From: Planctomicrobium sp051466335 | GTDB taxonomy: Bacteria > Planctomycetota > Planctomycetia > Planctomycetales > Planctomycetaceae | NCBI RefSeq assembly: GCF_051466335.1 | Contig: NZ_CP195793.1 | Location: forward strand, 1,674,001-1,738,000 | Direction of reading: 5' to 3' | Length of the DNA stretch: 64,000 nucleotides | In this document: piece after piece, positions 6,888 through 16,647 of the stretch | Position numbering within the stretch: position 1 is the first letter of the stretch | How the letters are laid out: every line of letters begins with the position of its first letter | Made by a program: the position numbers and the translations under genes | The notes under the pieces: model-generated | Seen by the model: only the letters and a program-made list of their open reading frames with translations | What the model was told of the DNA's origin: nothing | Databases searched by the model: none

Positions 6888-9419
6888 CTAGAATTCGCCG
6901 ATCACCTCTCCCCCATTAATCGTCGTCAACGCTTCCATCGTTTTTGCATCAATGTTTTCGCTAATGAATCTGACTGCTCCATCAGCGAAGGCGAAATTCG
7001 CCCCTCCTTTGTGAGGGGAGCCGATTCCATCGGGACCGTTGATGTAGGGTTGTTGCGTGAATGGGCGAATGGTTGCTGCGCCTCCTTCGCCCCAGCGACT
7101 AGGTGTGCTGGTATCGCTGACCATGACGGTGTTTGAGCTTCCATCGCGTATGTCTGAAAGCTTTGTGACGCGATTGTATCCAAAGATGCCGGCTTTCTTA
7201 CTGGTGACAGGCTCATTCGGACCATCTTCACCCAATCCTGCGATTCCAATGTAACTGGTCGTTCCGTATTTGTCTTTGGCGGGAATTGCATGGCTCGGGT
7301 TAGTTAAAACCGGAATACTGTTTGCGAGAGGAGCCTCATTTTCATCAGAGTCCCAGCTCTCGCTCTGATCAATCCTGTTGTAGACGTTCGATTGCTCTAT
7401 GAAAGGGAGAATTAAGACGAGCCAACTCAACCGCTCTTCGGGGTCCAAGTCATCGTTTGGAATGGTGCCTTGGGGAAACCAACCGTGGGTGTCGTGATAG
7501 AGGTGGAGTGCGAGGCCGATCTGCTTGAGGTTGTTCTTCGACTGCGATCGCCGGGCAGCCTCGCGTGCCTGCTGTACTGCCGGGAGAAGGAGTGCCACGA
7601 GGACTCCTGTCGACCCCACTCCAATTGCTGGGTTGCTGGAACCCGGAAATGGAATAGCAGGGAGTGACTGTCGCGAGTAAAGATGAGTTCCGTTTTCATC
7701 CAAGGTGGTGACAGACACATTGTGGAACAATGACTGAGTGACAACCTCTGACGGAGGGATGTCAGAGATGTTGATCGGGAATGTCCAATCGGGTGGCACT
7801 GACCGTGAACTCTTCAGGCCTAGTTCACTGATGTTGAAGATGGATGGCAATGAGCCGAGCAACGTGTTGTAAATCGGCTTGGGATCGACCACAGAGATAG
7901 AGGTAAATTCACCTGGAAGTAATTCCATCGTCTCGCTGAGATCTTCTTCGATGTCCCAACTTGGGAGAGAATCATTCAGTCGCAGCACTTGGGCATTCAC
8001 GGACTGAGGATTCAGGCCGATGATCAACCAATCTTCTCCAACAGAAAACGTCGGAGAGAAGACCGGCAGTTCGGGGAGAGACAATCGGAGTGTCGTTCGT
8101 TCGTCTTCTTCCGAGACGACAGTGCTCATTGGGAATCGACTTTGTCGATTGACTTCCCTTTCGATAAGGGAGAAGAGAGTCTTCAACGAGCTTGAGACTG
8201 TTTCACTGTCCTCCACCTGTAGCAGCACGATTGAACCCAGTCCGAATGGACCTTGAGCGGAGTCGGAATACAGGCAGTGCAACGAACCGAACGAGTGGAA
8301 CAGCCCAGCGATATCAATTGAAGTTTGATTGCTCAGATCAGCGAGAAGCTGATCAACATCTTCAGGATCACCGTCTGGAGCGATTTCGGTGATCTTTTTC
8401 GCGACATCGACCGCTGTGTCGAATGCCGAGCCCAAATTGAAGGAGGCTGCGTAAACTCCCGCATTGTGCAGCGGAATGGGTGGGAGGTCGTTTAGGGTGA
8501 ACGACTTTTGGTTCATCAGAGACAACAACCCGGTCCGCTCGCCCGGAGCATCAATGATGACTTCCGACCAGAGTGCTTCGCCTCGAGAACCGTTGATTGC
8601 GACGATTGAATCAAGTGACTGCAACCCGAGGATTTCCAGAATTTCATCGAGCGTGTGTGGGTCACCACCCTCTTTTGGAGGAATCGGAAGCGGAGAGTTG
8701 CCAAATTTTTCACGCAAGGCAGAGACGTCGATCCAACCAGCTTGAGTGACTTCGAAGTCTCCCTCATAATTTCCATATTTTGCCCACAAATCGGTTGTTG
8801 TCAGATTGGGCACATTTCCATCGACGACTTCCATCGTTTTGGCGATGGCATTGATTCCACCGACCAGAATCAGATCTTTCCCTTCTTGCCACCATCCAAG
8901 TTCAATGGTTGGGTTGGGAAGCTTGACGTACTTCACAAGCCGTTTCTTGACCGTTGCTTGTTTGACCTCGATCTCGCGATTCGAAATGTTCGTCAGTGTC
9001 TCAGCCAAGAGGTCGACTCCTTCGCCGCCCAATGGAACCACGATAGTGGCCCAGGCAGAAAGCGGCTTCCCTTCAGGAGCGTCGACTGCGATTCCGACGG
9101 AGCAGCCTTGATCGACCAGATGGTTGAAAATCTCTTCAATACCAGCGGTCTCTTCTGTCTCGTTAAGCTTCTGAAATAGTTGGCGACCAGCATCTGCGAG
9201 GCCACTCTCGAAAATTGCCTGATAGGCAACTGTCTGCTTTGCAGACTCTTCGTGTAATTTGAATCCATCAATCCGCGAGTAGAGCACTGTATTTGCCGAG
9301 AGAAATTCGGCGGCGGACTTTTCCTGTGTGTTCTTCTGGGCGAAGCTCAATCCTGCGAACGCCGCAACGACGACGGATGTGAGCGCGCAAATTTCAATAG
9401 GGATGGCTCTGTTTCTCAT
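6888..9419 (-). CDS. large exported protein with C-terminal DUF1559 domain
   Basis: 843 residues. A Sec signal peptide covers about residues 1-27 (hydrophobic core, cleavage near LSFA). Residues 30-590 form a large extracytoplasmic region of no family I can name. The C-terminal 230 residues are a DUF1559 domain: the helix VALLLPAVQQAREAARRSQ and NNLKQIGLALHLYHD, then DGSSNTVMVSD, and the terminal H-X9-DG motif (HKGGANFAFADG). In most DUF1559 proteins this helix is the N-terminal prepilin-like segment; here the GFTLIE cleavage motif is missing and the segment is internal, so this is a fusion. Its own terminator follows. Function unknown, probably cell-surface. Confidence 0.8.
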   Translation of the reverse strand: MRNRAIPIEICALTSVVVAAFAGLSFAQKNTQEKSAAEFLSANTVLYSRIDGFKLHEESAKQTVAYQAIFESGLADAGRQLFQKLNETEETAGIEEIFNHLVDQGCSVGIAVDAPEGKPLSAWATIVVPLGGEGVDLLAETLTNISNREIEVKQATVKKRLVKYVKLPNPTIELGWWQEGKDLILVGGINAIAKTMEVVDGNVPNLTTTDLWAKYGNYEGDFEVTQAGWIDVSALREKFGNSPLPIPPKEGGDPHTLDEILEILGLQSLDSIVAINGSRGEALWSEVIIDAPGERTGLLSLMNQKSFTLNDLPPIPLHNAGVYAASFNLGSAFDTAVDVAKKITEIAPDGDPEDVDQLLADLSNQTSIDIAGLFHSFGSLHCLYSDSAQGPFGLGSIVLLQVEDSETVSSSLKTLFSLIEREVNRQSRFPMSTVVSEEDERTTLRLSLPELPVFSPTFSVGEDWLIIGLNPQSVNAQVLRLNDSLPSWDIEEDLSETMELLPGEFTSISVVDPKPIYNTLLGSLPSIFNISELGLKSSRSVPPDWTFPINISDIPPSEVVTQSLFHNVSVTTLDENGTHLYSRQSLPAIPFPGSSNPAIGVGSTGVLVALLLPAVQQAREAARRSQSKNNLKQIGLALHLYHDTHGWFPQGTIPNDDLDPEERLSWLVLILPFIEQSNVYNRIDQSESWDSDENEAPLANSIPVLTNPSHAIPAKDKYGTTSYIGIAGLGEDGPNEPVTSKKAGIFGYNRVTKLSDIRDGSSNTVMVSDTSTPSRWGEGGAATIRPFTQQPYINGPDGIGSPHKGGANFAFADGAVRFISENIDAKTMEALTTINGGEVIGEF

Positions 9420-9638
9420 ACATCACTCCAGTGGCGGGGGCAGAGAGAATCTGATTTTTGTTCATACACAGAGATGAGCATTGATCGGTAAAACGATCAT
9501 AATTGGAATAAGTCGACTTGTATATAGTCGGCGCAGAGGATTGCGCTACCGGTTCCAAGGAGCTCGATGCACAAGTCGATTCGCGAGAGGTCACTACGCA
9601 ATGGGAATGACCGCGGTGAGAAGAGAATCACCGAATGA

Positions 9639-10583
9639 CTAGCGGTACTTCACGTCGTCTAATGGCTGAAGCGAATAAACGTCAAATAGGCGGATATCAA
9701 TGCGGTGACGTCCGCTGACTCCATCGAGCGAGCCGTTTTTCGATTGAAAATCGTTCAGGCGGGCAATCTTTTCGTCAGGAGTTGGTTCAAGAGCATCGAA
9801 ACCGGGAGATTTTCCCCAGACGATTCGGTTTCCCCCTTTTGTTTCAATTTCAAATGTTAGTTGACTCGGGTCGGTGTCCGGGGAATTTGTTGGCGGAATG
9901 ATGATCGCTTTGAACCCCAAGCGGTTCCAATGGACCGCTGTATCGCCTGATGGAGCGAGTGCGGCCGCTAAAGAAGCGGCAGCAGTCACCGTAGCGTTTC
10001 CCCATGGTTCGCCGACTCTTCCTTGAGGATCTGAGTCGGAATCGAGGACGATCGGAAGTGTCTGTTTGGAAGGATGGGAGAAATCTGCTGACGGCAGGAG
10101 ATTGCCCTCTGTATCGACAGGATAAAACGCGTTGCGACTTTCGATAAAGGCTGCAGGAATGCGGTACTCAACATCGACAACGATTCCCGGAGCCGGAGTG
10201 ATCTCGACGGAATTGACCTGCTTGACCCAGGGGTGCTTTTGCCAGGCGAGTGCCAATTGCTCGCTCAGTCCGGGCTGAAGGAGAGAGACCGTTTCGGGAA
10301 GCTGCGAGAGTTCTCGAACCTCATCAATGATGGTCGAGGGTATCCACGGGTGCGGGGGAGTTAACCGCAGTTGCTGCAACCCGAACTGATATTCAGGTCG
10401 GTTGGAGACGTCAGGAATAATTCGGGCAATTCCAATTCCCAGCCCACATACCGCCACCAGAAAAGCCAACGTGACGAGGAATCTCCATTTGCTCCGTGAA
10501 GGTTGAACGACAGCAGGCTCAGGATTCACCACAATGGGTGTCTCCTGTTTTGCTGATTTTGAGGTTTTGGGTGCCTTTGCCAT
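9639..10583 (-). CDS. ftsQ: FtsQ/DivIB-like membrane protein next to ddl
   Basis: 314 residues. A cytoplasmic N-terminus rich in Lys and Pro is followed by one membrane segment around residues 33-53 (FLVTLAFLVAVCGLGIGIA). The periplasmic part includes HPWVKQVNSVEITPAPG and VDVEYRIPAAFI, the pattern of the POTRA/FtsQ module (HPWV, conserved ExRxPxA and a following D.G segment). It lies about 205 bases after ddl in the same direction, the classical ddl-ftsQ order. FtsQ scaffolds the divisome by binding FtsB/FtsL. Planctomycetes lack FtsZ, so its job here would be unusual. The homology is weak by eye; an unrelated bitopic protein is possible. Confidence 0.5.
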   Translation of the reverse strand: MAKAPKTSKSAKQETPIVVNPEPAVVQPSRSKWRFLVTLAFLVAVCGLGIGIARIIPDVSNRPEYQFGLQQLRLTPPHPWIPSTIIDEVRELSQLPETVSLLQPGLSEQLALAWQKHPWVKQVNSVEITPAPGIVVDVEYRIPAAFIESRNAFYPVDTEGNLLPSADFSHPSKQTLPIVLDSDSDPQGRVGEPWGNATVTAAASLAAALAPSGDTAVHWNRLGFKAIIIPPTNSPDTDPSQLTFEIETKGGNRIVWGKSPGFDALEPTPDEKIARLNDFQSKNGSLDGVSGRHRIDIRLFDVYSLQPLDDVKYR

Positions 10584-10788
10584 ATCGCTTTACCGACGCT
10601 TCGCTCAGAGAATCAAAGCTGGAATCGGCATTCAGCGTCACGCCACGACGGCATTTTCGGGTTGCAAATGATGTCCTGCAAAATCGTTTCAAGCGGGCAG
10701 GGCGGGGAGAAACTTCTTGATTCGCAGCAGATAGTGACGCTGGAAGTCTCCTGCCGATCTGGAATAACGGCATCAATTGCGTACGGAG

Positions 10789-11832
10789 TCAGTGGTGAGA
10801 TTCGTTGGTCGGTTCCTTAGATCGAAGTAGCGCGGAGCGAATGATCACTTCACATAAATCGCTCATTGACCATCCCCAGACGGCTGCGGATTTGGGCACG
10901 AGACTCTGCTCGGTCATCCCGGGAAGGGTATTAACTTCCAGCAGCCAGGGAGATCCGTACGCGTCCACTCGAATATCGACTCGACTGATCCCTGTGCACC
11001 CGAGTGTCCTGCTCGCCTGCAGGCCCAGTTCCTGTAGCTTCAATACAACCGAATCGGAGAGATCTGAAGTCACCACATAGTCGGTCTTGCGATCATGATA
11101 CTTGGCTTCGAAATCATAAAACTGCTGTGATGGTTTGATCTGAATCGGAAATAGAGCCTGATCGTTACAGACGGGAACGGTCCATTCCTGACCAGCGATC
11201 GCTTTTTCGATCAGGATTGTGTGATCGAACAGAAATGCACATTTGCAGGCAGCGATCAGTCCAAATTCATCCTGTAAAATCGTGACTCCCAGACTCGACC
11301 CCTGAGCCTCCGGTTTGACAACAACGGGATAGCCAATCCGATCTGCAAGTTCAGCAAGCTGATTGGGCGAACAGTCACTTGTGGCGACACCGTATCGCGG
11401 AGTCGGCAGTCCTGCTTTTAGAAACTCGACCTTCGCAGCGTGCTTATGGAATGCAATCTCAGACGCGTGCGCATCGCTCCCGGTGTAGATGACATTGAGT
11501 GCATCAAGCTCCCGCTGAAGCTGACCATCTTCCCCGTAGGTTCCATGAAGAGCGAGGAATGCGAGATCGAACCGACTCCAATTCACCTGTCTGATCGGAG
11601 TCATGGCTGGATCGATGCACTCGACGTGCGCGCCGGAGATTCGCAGGGCATTGGCAATCGCTTCGCCAGATTTCAGGCTGACGTCTCGTTCTGCAGAAGT
11701 CCCCCCCTGAAGCACTGCAATTCTTCGCTTCGATGATTGCTGAAGGAAGTGAGGTGGTCTTGGAAAATGGGAGAATTTCTGATCCAACGCGTTGGAAACG
11801 AGGGCGCTGGGGAGGTGTGGTCGGGCACTCAT
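10789..11832 (-). CDS. ddl: D-alanine--D-alanine ligase
   Basis: 347 residues, the usual Ddl length. It joins two D-Ala with ATP for peptidoglycan precursors. Motifs in order: N-terminal AVLQGGTSAERDVSLKSG, LHGTYGEDG, the ATP-grasp strand PVVVKPEAQGSSLGV, the omega loop DFEAKYHDRKTDY (its Tyr favours D-Ala-D-Ala over D-Ala-D-Lac), and the metal site LLEVNTLPGMTEQS. The first 30 residues are extra; a later start is possible. The FtsQ-like gene follows. Its presence agrees with planctomycetes making peptidoglycan. Confidence 0.95.
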   Translation of the reverse strand: MSARPHLPSALVSNALDQKFSHFPRPPHFLQQSSKRRIAVLQGGTSAERDVSLKSGEAIANALRISGAHVECIDPAMTPIRQVNWSRFDLAFLALHGTYGEDGQLQRELDALNVIYTGSDAHASEIAFHKHAAKVEFLKAGLPTPRYGVATSDCSPNQLAELADRIGYPVVVKPEAQGSSLGVTILQDEFGLIAACKCAFLFDHTILIEKAIAGQEWTVPVCNDQALFPIQIKPSQQFYDFEAKYHDRKTDYVVTSDLSDSVVLKLQELGLQASRTLGCTGISRVDIRVDAYGSPWLLEVNTLPGMTEQSLVPKSAAVWGWSMSDLCEVIIRSALLRSKEPTNESHH

Positions 11833-12243
11833 AATGACTTCACAGTTGAGAACGGAAAGCCACCCAAGGAAATTCTTCCGGTGCCCAGTGGTTGACGGCG
11901 CTTTGCAGATTCAAAATCTTCAGTCGGCACTTCTTGCCTTCGCGGATCAATGCCTGGTGGATTATTTCGGTTCTAACGAGACCAGCAGAGTCGGCATCGG
12001 AACCTGATGAAATTGATTCAAGTTTCGCCGGTAACAAGTGATCCGAGGAGGTTCACGCTCGTTGACAGTGCGAAATGGGAGGTCTAGCATGAACCTGCTC
12101 GAGTGTGTCACCTGGAGAGACGGCAAGTGTTGGACAGAGCCTTCTGATATTCCTTTCATGTTCAACCTGACATGAATTTCACTCCTCCTCATCAAAGCGG
12201 GCGATACTCTCGGATCACGAGAGAAGAGAAACATGCGCCTGTG
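11833..12243. other. divergent spacer between ddl and the FHA/SBP cluster
   Basis: About 340-410 bases between ddl (minus strand) and the cluster starting at 12172/12244 (plus strand). It must hold the promoters of both. I found no convincing -35/-10 pair, riboswitch or repeat. Confidence 0.4.
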
Positions 12244-13116
12244 ATGCATGTGACGTTGTACGATCGAGTGAGTGCTTCGCTGATGGCGCTTCTGATTGCG
12301 ATCAGCTTCTGTGTCGTTTTGATTGTCGCTTGGTGGTATTCGACCAGACCTCCGCGACAGGATTTTCTTGTTCCGCTGGAGATGATTCATTCGCCGGGCG
12401 GTTTTGAGGACGGTGTGTTGGGGGAGACGTTGCGCGTGGAGTCCCCTGACGATCCCGCCTCTGATGCAGCGGTCGGAAGTGACGAGGATTCTGGAGCAGG
12501 AGCCGAAGGGGAACACTCTGTCTCACAAAATCTCGCGTCATTCGTTGCGAATGTCGGAGTAGGGCTGACTCAGGTGGATCAGGTCATCGCCATGTCCGGA
12601 CAGGGGCCATCGCGTCCCGGGAGTGCATACGGAACAGGTGGTCGCCCGCTCGGATCAGGGAATGGAGACGGAGGTTTTCCAGCGGAACAACGTTGGTTTA
12701 TTCGCTTCGCTGATGAAGTGTCATTGACCGAGTATCGCAAGCAACTCGATTTTTTCGGAATTGAACTGGGAGCCTTACTGCCGGATGGGCAGCTCGTATA
12801 CATCAGCCGATTCACACAGCCGAACGTTGAAAAGCGGATTACCAAATCCGGGCGTGATGAAAAGCGGCTGTATTTGACGTGGCAGGGGGAGGGGCGAAAG
12901 TCAGCGGATGTTCAACTGTTTTCAGACGCTGGAGTCAATGCGTCGCGAGCAGTTCTGTTCCACTTCTACCCGCCGGAGGTCGAACAAAAACTGTTGAGCA
13001 AAGAAATCGCCTTTGCGAACCGGCTTCCCAGTGAGATTCGAAGAACCTATTTTTCAGTATCGAAAGAGGGGGATCGTTACGATTTCGTCGTCGATCGACA
13101 GACGTACCTTCGCTGA
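12244..13116 (+). CDS. single-pass membrane protein, unknown; first gene of the FHA/SBP cluster
   Basis: About 290 residues from ATG 12244; the frame also allows ATG 12172, and no ribosome binding site decides. A membrane segment lies near residues 12-30 (LMALLIAISFCVVLIVAWW), so the rest is probably periplasmic. Then come an acidic linker, a Gly-rich stretch (GTGGRPLGSGNGDGG), and a C-terminal domain of about 150 residues (AEQRWFIRFADEVSLTEYRKQLDFFGIELG) with no family I recognise. The overall plan (N-terminal anchor, flexible linker, small C-terminal domain) resembles TonB/TolA-type proteins, but that is inference. The next gene starts about 125 bases downstream in the same direction. Confidence 0.6.
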   Translation: MHVTLYDRVSASLMALLIAISFCVVLIVAWWYSTRPPRQDFLVPLEMIHSPGGFEDGVLGETLRVESPDDPASDAAVGSDEDSGAGAEGEHSVSQNLASFVANVGVGLTQVDQVIAMSGQGPSRPGSAYGTGGRPLGSGNGDGGFPAEQRWFIRFADEVSLTEYRKQLDFFGIELGALLPDGQLVYISRFTQPNVEKRITKSGRDEKRLYLTWQGEGRKSADVQLFSDAGVNASRAVLFHFYPPEVEQKLLSKEIAFANRLPSEIRRTYFSVSKEGDRYDFVVDRQTYLR

Positions 13117-13241
13117 AGGAGATGCAGATTTGTTGCTCGCGTTGAGATTCGTCGAGTCGAATCAGCGTTTATCTTGAATTGATCAAGGAACTGGTTCGAC
13201 TTTTCAGGACACGTTCATTTCCTCCGACCATTGATGATGAC

Positions 13242-16200
13242 ATGCCTTTTCTGGAAATCGTAACTTCCAATGGCGAGAGAGAGCGATGTGAACTGAAGAA
13301 GCAGTCTCCAGTCGCAATTGGAAGGCATGCCTCGAACGACATTCAGATCGATGAACCGGAAGTGGCGATCCTGCATTGCCGTATTAGTTGGAGCAACGGA
13401 GGGTTTGAAGCGGTTTCAGCGACGCAGGAACCGCTCGATATCAACGGCACGCTCAAAGGTAAGTCAATTCTCTCCCCGGGAGATCTGCTCCGATTTGGAA
13501 CCGTCGATATCTATTTTCGAGACGAGTCTTCGCAAGCGACGGCCGCGTCATCGTCACGGCGGGTAGCAGAGATTCTGGAATTGCCTCCCGTCGCTTCTAC
13601 GCCAGCCCCGGTCGAAACCAAGGTTCCTTCACCGGTCCCTGTTCCTCCTCGGATTGCTCCCAGGCAGAAGCCCGTTCCAGTTGAAGAAGTCGTCGTCTCC
13701 CCGCAGGAAATCGTCGTTCCGCTCGAGCAATCCCAGCATATCCGAGACAGGCTGCGCTCGAACCAAAGTCGTCCCGGCGAAGAAGACTTGCTGCAATCGC
13801 CACTGATTCTCAGTCTCGTCATTGGCGCCTGCCTTTTATTACTTGCGGGCGGGATCTTCTATTTCATTGCGTTGCGTCAAACGAGCCAACAGGCTTTCGA
13901 GCAGGCGCGGAAACACTTTGATGATGGAAACTATCGTGGAAGCATCGAAGCTCTGGAACGGTATCTGATCGACTACCCAGGACAATCCTCTGCGGACGAT
14001 GCGAGAAGATTGCTGGGGCAGGCGAAGGTCAGACAGCTCATCGAAGGCGGTGCGCCGAACTATGCGGAGGGCCTGAAACAGCTGCAGCTATTCATCGAAG
14101 ACGAACGAGATCGAGGGCAGTTCGAATCGCTCTTTGCGGAGTTGATGGACATGTCGAAGACGATCGCTCTAGGCGCAGGAATCGCGGCAGGGAAGCAACT
14201 CGATCCACAGCAGCTCGATGTCTCGAAGCAAGCGGTCGTCGTGTTGAAGACGTATTCTCCCAAGGATGTTCCGCCGACAGAGACATTTTCGCAAATCGAC
14301 CAGGTCCAGCGGGCATCTCAGCGCCAGATTCTTCAGGACAACGTCTACCGCGAAGAACTTCTGCGGATCGATCAGGCAATCAGGGAAAATCAGCCTCTGG
14401 CTGCCTTGCAGATTCGACGCAGTCTCCTGAATCGATATCCCGTCTTCGAAGTGGATCAGAAACTTACTGATCGTCTGAAAACAAGTCTCGAGCAGGAGCT
14501 TCTCAAATCGAACTCTGCCAGTCTGGAGAGACCCGCGGTGCAGTCGGACCACAATTGGGTGGACGGTGTTCTCACTCTCTGTTTTCAGACACGAACGAAA
14601 ACCGATGAAGTGCCAGCTGGACAAACGATTCCCGTTCTCGCTCAGGATTGCTGTTACGGGATTGATCTTGTGACGGGTGAGCCAGTATGGCGCCGGGTGA
14701 TCGGGTTTCAGTCACATCCGTTTCAGCTTTCAGAAGTCGGATCTCCGGGAGTGGTTCTGTTTGATGCGAACCATTTGGAAGTTGTTCGTTTGAATCGTAG
14801 CAATGGATCACTTGTCTGGAGGCAGTCAACAGGCTCGGCGCTCGGGGGCGTTCCGCTGTTGCATGAAAACGCGTTGTACGTTCCCACAGCAGATCATCGA
14901 TTGTTATGTCTCGATCTGGAAACAGGCACCTTGCGAGACAGTCTGAACTTCTCACAACCGGTTGGAACCCCTGTCGTTTCGGGAGATGGAAGCCGGATCA
15001 TCGTTCCCGGTCACGAAGAAGTTCTTTATGTCGTCGATAAAAACACGTTCCAACTCAGTGGAGTGTTCGATCTCGGTCATTCCGCTGGCGCTCTGGCAGC
15101 CCCAATGCTCAGTGTTTCGAATTACCTGATCGTTGCAGTCAATGGGCAAGGGACAGCCTCGGTGAAATTACTGGTAACGAAGAATGGGGCTGGAAGTTAT
15201 CAGTTGACAGCGGCCCAGACCGTGGAAGGGATTGTCGTCGATCCGCCGGTGCTGCGAGGGCGAGATTTGTTCGTTCCATCGCTGGGAAATCGGGTGACGA
15301 GTTTCACCATCTCAGATGATCCAGATCAGCCACCGCTGACCGTAGGACCGGTCTATGTCGGCGAGAGCAAACTCGTCGGATCCGCATATCTTCTTCCCGG
15401 TCCAGACCGTCAACTTTGGGTGGCGACAGATTCTCTGAATCGATTGCGGCTCACCGCGGAATCATTGCAGTTGGATGGACCAGTGACAGGAGCGGGAATC
15501 ACTTCACAGCCTCTTTCATTCCTGAATGGTTCGTTATACCACGCCCGTCGGCGACCCTTTGCTGAAGCAGTCACACTCACTCGAACTGATCGCGAAGAAA
15601 TGAAAAGCGATTGGCAGGCAGTTGTCGGAGCGAAATTGATCGCAATTTCCGGGGGAGCGGATGCCGGGAAATCGGTCGTTGCCGTGAACGACATGGGGCA
15701 GGTGTTTCAGGTGACTCTCGATGAGATTGCTTCAAAGACTTTCCACTCGGTCCCGGTCACGCGACTTCCCGTTCCAGTCGATCTCACAACTCCACTGTTG
15801 GCGGCAGATCTTCGGACAGGGCATGTCGCAGTGGCTGCAGGTGGAAGTGCTCCCCGCCTGTGGATACTCAATTCAAAAGGCCAGGTAGAACGGAATCTTC
15901 AGCTATCAAAACCATTTCAGGCATTGCCGGTCGACTTTGGAGACAGCGTGCTGCTTCCGTTAGCGAGCGAAATTCAAATTGTTTCCACTCCTGAATCCGC
16001 TGCAATCCAGCCGTTCAGATTACCGACTGGCGAAACACTCAAATGGAGTAGTGTGATTGCTCTCGGTCAGAACCGGGCAGCGGCGGCTACGGACACCGGA
16101 CGGCTCTATTTGCTCGAACTCAATCAAGACCCCGTTCCTTATCTGGGAGAGGTCCAACGAGTCGATCTCGGCGCAGAAATTGAAATCCCCATCGTCGGGT

Positions 16201-16625
16201 CACAGCTGTGGATTGTCGTCGCTGATCGTTCCAATCGAGTATCGCTCTTCGCCTCTGAACGATTGGAGAAGCTCGGGGAACGTCAGTTTGAGAAGCCTGT
16301 CACAAGCCCGATGCAACTGCTAGATGAACAGCTCTATGTGGAGATCGGATCCGATGAACTGCATTGCCTTCAGGCATCTGCAGAACTAAAGACACTCTGG
16401 CAGATTCCGATCGACAAGTCATCCGTTGTTGGCGTCGTGCTGCTCGATTCCCGGTTGGTCGTTGCACTTCAGAATGGCAACGTCTGGTTCGTCGATCCGC
16501 AGGATGGAACGAAGATTCGTGAGTTCGATGTCCAGTGCGAGATCGCTTTGGGGCCGTTCGTGGTTGATCAGAATGTCGTCGTGGGGACCGCGGATGGATC
16601 GTTGATCATTGTTCCTCAGGAGTAA
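13242..16625 (+). CDS. FHA domain / membrane / PQQ-like beta-propeller protein
   Basis: About 1127 residues from ATG 13242 (a TTG at 13179 would add 21). Residues 1-95 are an FHA domain: VAIGRHASNDIQI, ILHCRI, then DINGTLKGKSILSPGDLLRFG, the phosphothreonine-reading fold. A Pro-rich linker follows, then a membrane segment near 187-210 (LILSLVIGACLLLLAGGIFYF). After it comes a TPR-like stretch (QAFEQARKHFDDGNYRGSIEALERYL), and from about 490 a long beta-propeller of PQQ/WD-like blades (YGIDLVTGEPVWRR, LVWRQSTGSALGG, LLCLDLETGTL). The layout places FHA in the cytoplasm and the propeller outside. It may link Ser/Thr-kinase signalling to the envelope; this is inference. Upstream of a TPR/SBP fusion that starts 22 bases after its stop. 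Confidence 0.82.
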   Translation: MPFLEIVTSNGERERCELKKQSPVAIGRHASNDIQIDEPEVAILHCRISWSNGGFEAVSATQEPLDINGTLKGKSILSPGDLLRFGTVDIYFRDESSQATAASSSRRVAEILELPPVASTPAPVETKVPSPVPVPPRIAPRQKPVPVEEVVVSPQEIVVPLEQSQHIRDRLRSNQSRPGEEDLLQSPLILSLVIGACLLLLAGGIFYFIALRQTSQQAFEQARKHFDDGNYRGSIEALERYLIDYPGQSSADDARRLLGQAKVRQLIEGGAPNYAEGLKQLQLFIEDERDRGQFESLFAELMDMSKTIALGAGIAAGKQLDPQQLDVSKQAVVVLKTYSPKDVPPTETFSQIDQVQRASQRQILQDNVYREELLRIDQAIRENQPLAALQIRRSLLNRYPVFEVDQKLTDRLKTSLEQELLKSNSASLERPAVQSDHNWVDGVLTLCFQTRTKTDEVPAGQTIPVLAQDCCYGIDLVTGEPVWRRVIGFQSHPFQLSEVGSPGVVLFDANHLEVVRLNRSNGSLVWRQSTGSALGGVPLLHENALYVPTADHRLLCLDLETGTLRDSLNFSQPVGTPVVSGDGSRIIVPGHEEVLYVVDKNTFQLSGVFDLGHSAGALAAPMLSVSNYLIVAVNGQGTASVKLLVTKNGAGSYQLTAAQTVEGIVVDPPVLRGRDLFVPSLGNRVTSFTISDDPDQPPLTVGPVYVGESKLVGSAYLLPGPDRQLWVATDSLNRLRLTAESLQLDGPVTGAGITSQPLSFLNGSLYHARRRPFAEAVTLTRTDREEMKSDWQAVVGAKLIAISGGADAGKSVVAVNDMGQVFQVTLDEIASKTFHSVPVTRLPVPVDLTTPLLAADLRTGHVAVAAGGSAPRLWILNSKGQVERNLQLSKPFQALPVDFGDSVLLPLASEIQIVSTPESAAIQPFRLPTGETLKWSSVIALGQNRAAAATDTGRLYLLELNQDPVPYLGEVQRVDLGAEIEIPIVGSQLWIVVADRSNRVSLFASERLEKLGERQFEKPVTSPMQLLDEQLYVEIGSDELHCLQASAELKTLWQIPIDKSSVVGVVLLDSRLVVALQNGNVWFVDPQDGTKIREFDVQCEIALGPFVVDQNVVVGTADGSLIIVPQE

Positions 16626-16647
16626 ACAGGATCTTGGCGTGCTCGAG

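Noticed and set aside
10519..10776. 85-codon gene between ddl and the FtsQ-like gene
   Set aside because: It overlaps the start of the FtsQ-like gene in another frame, has no ribosome binding site and no family.
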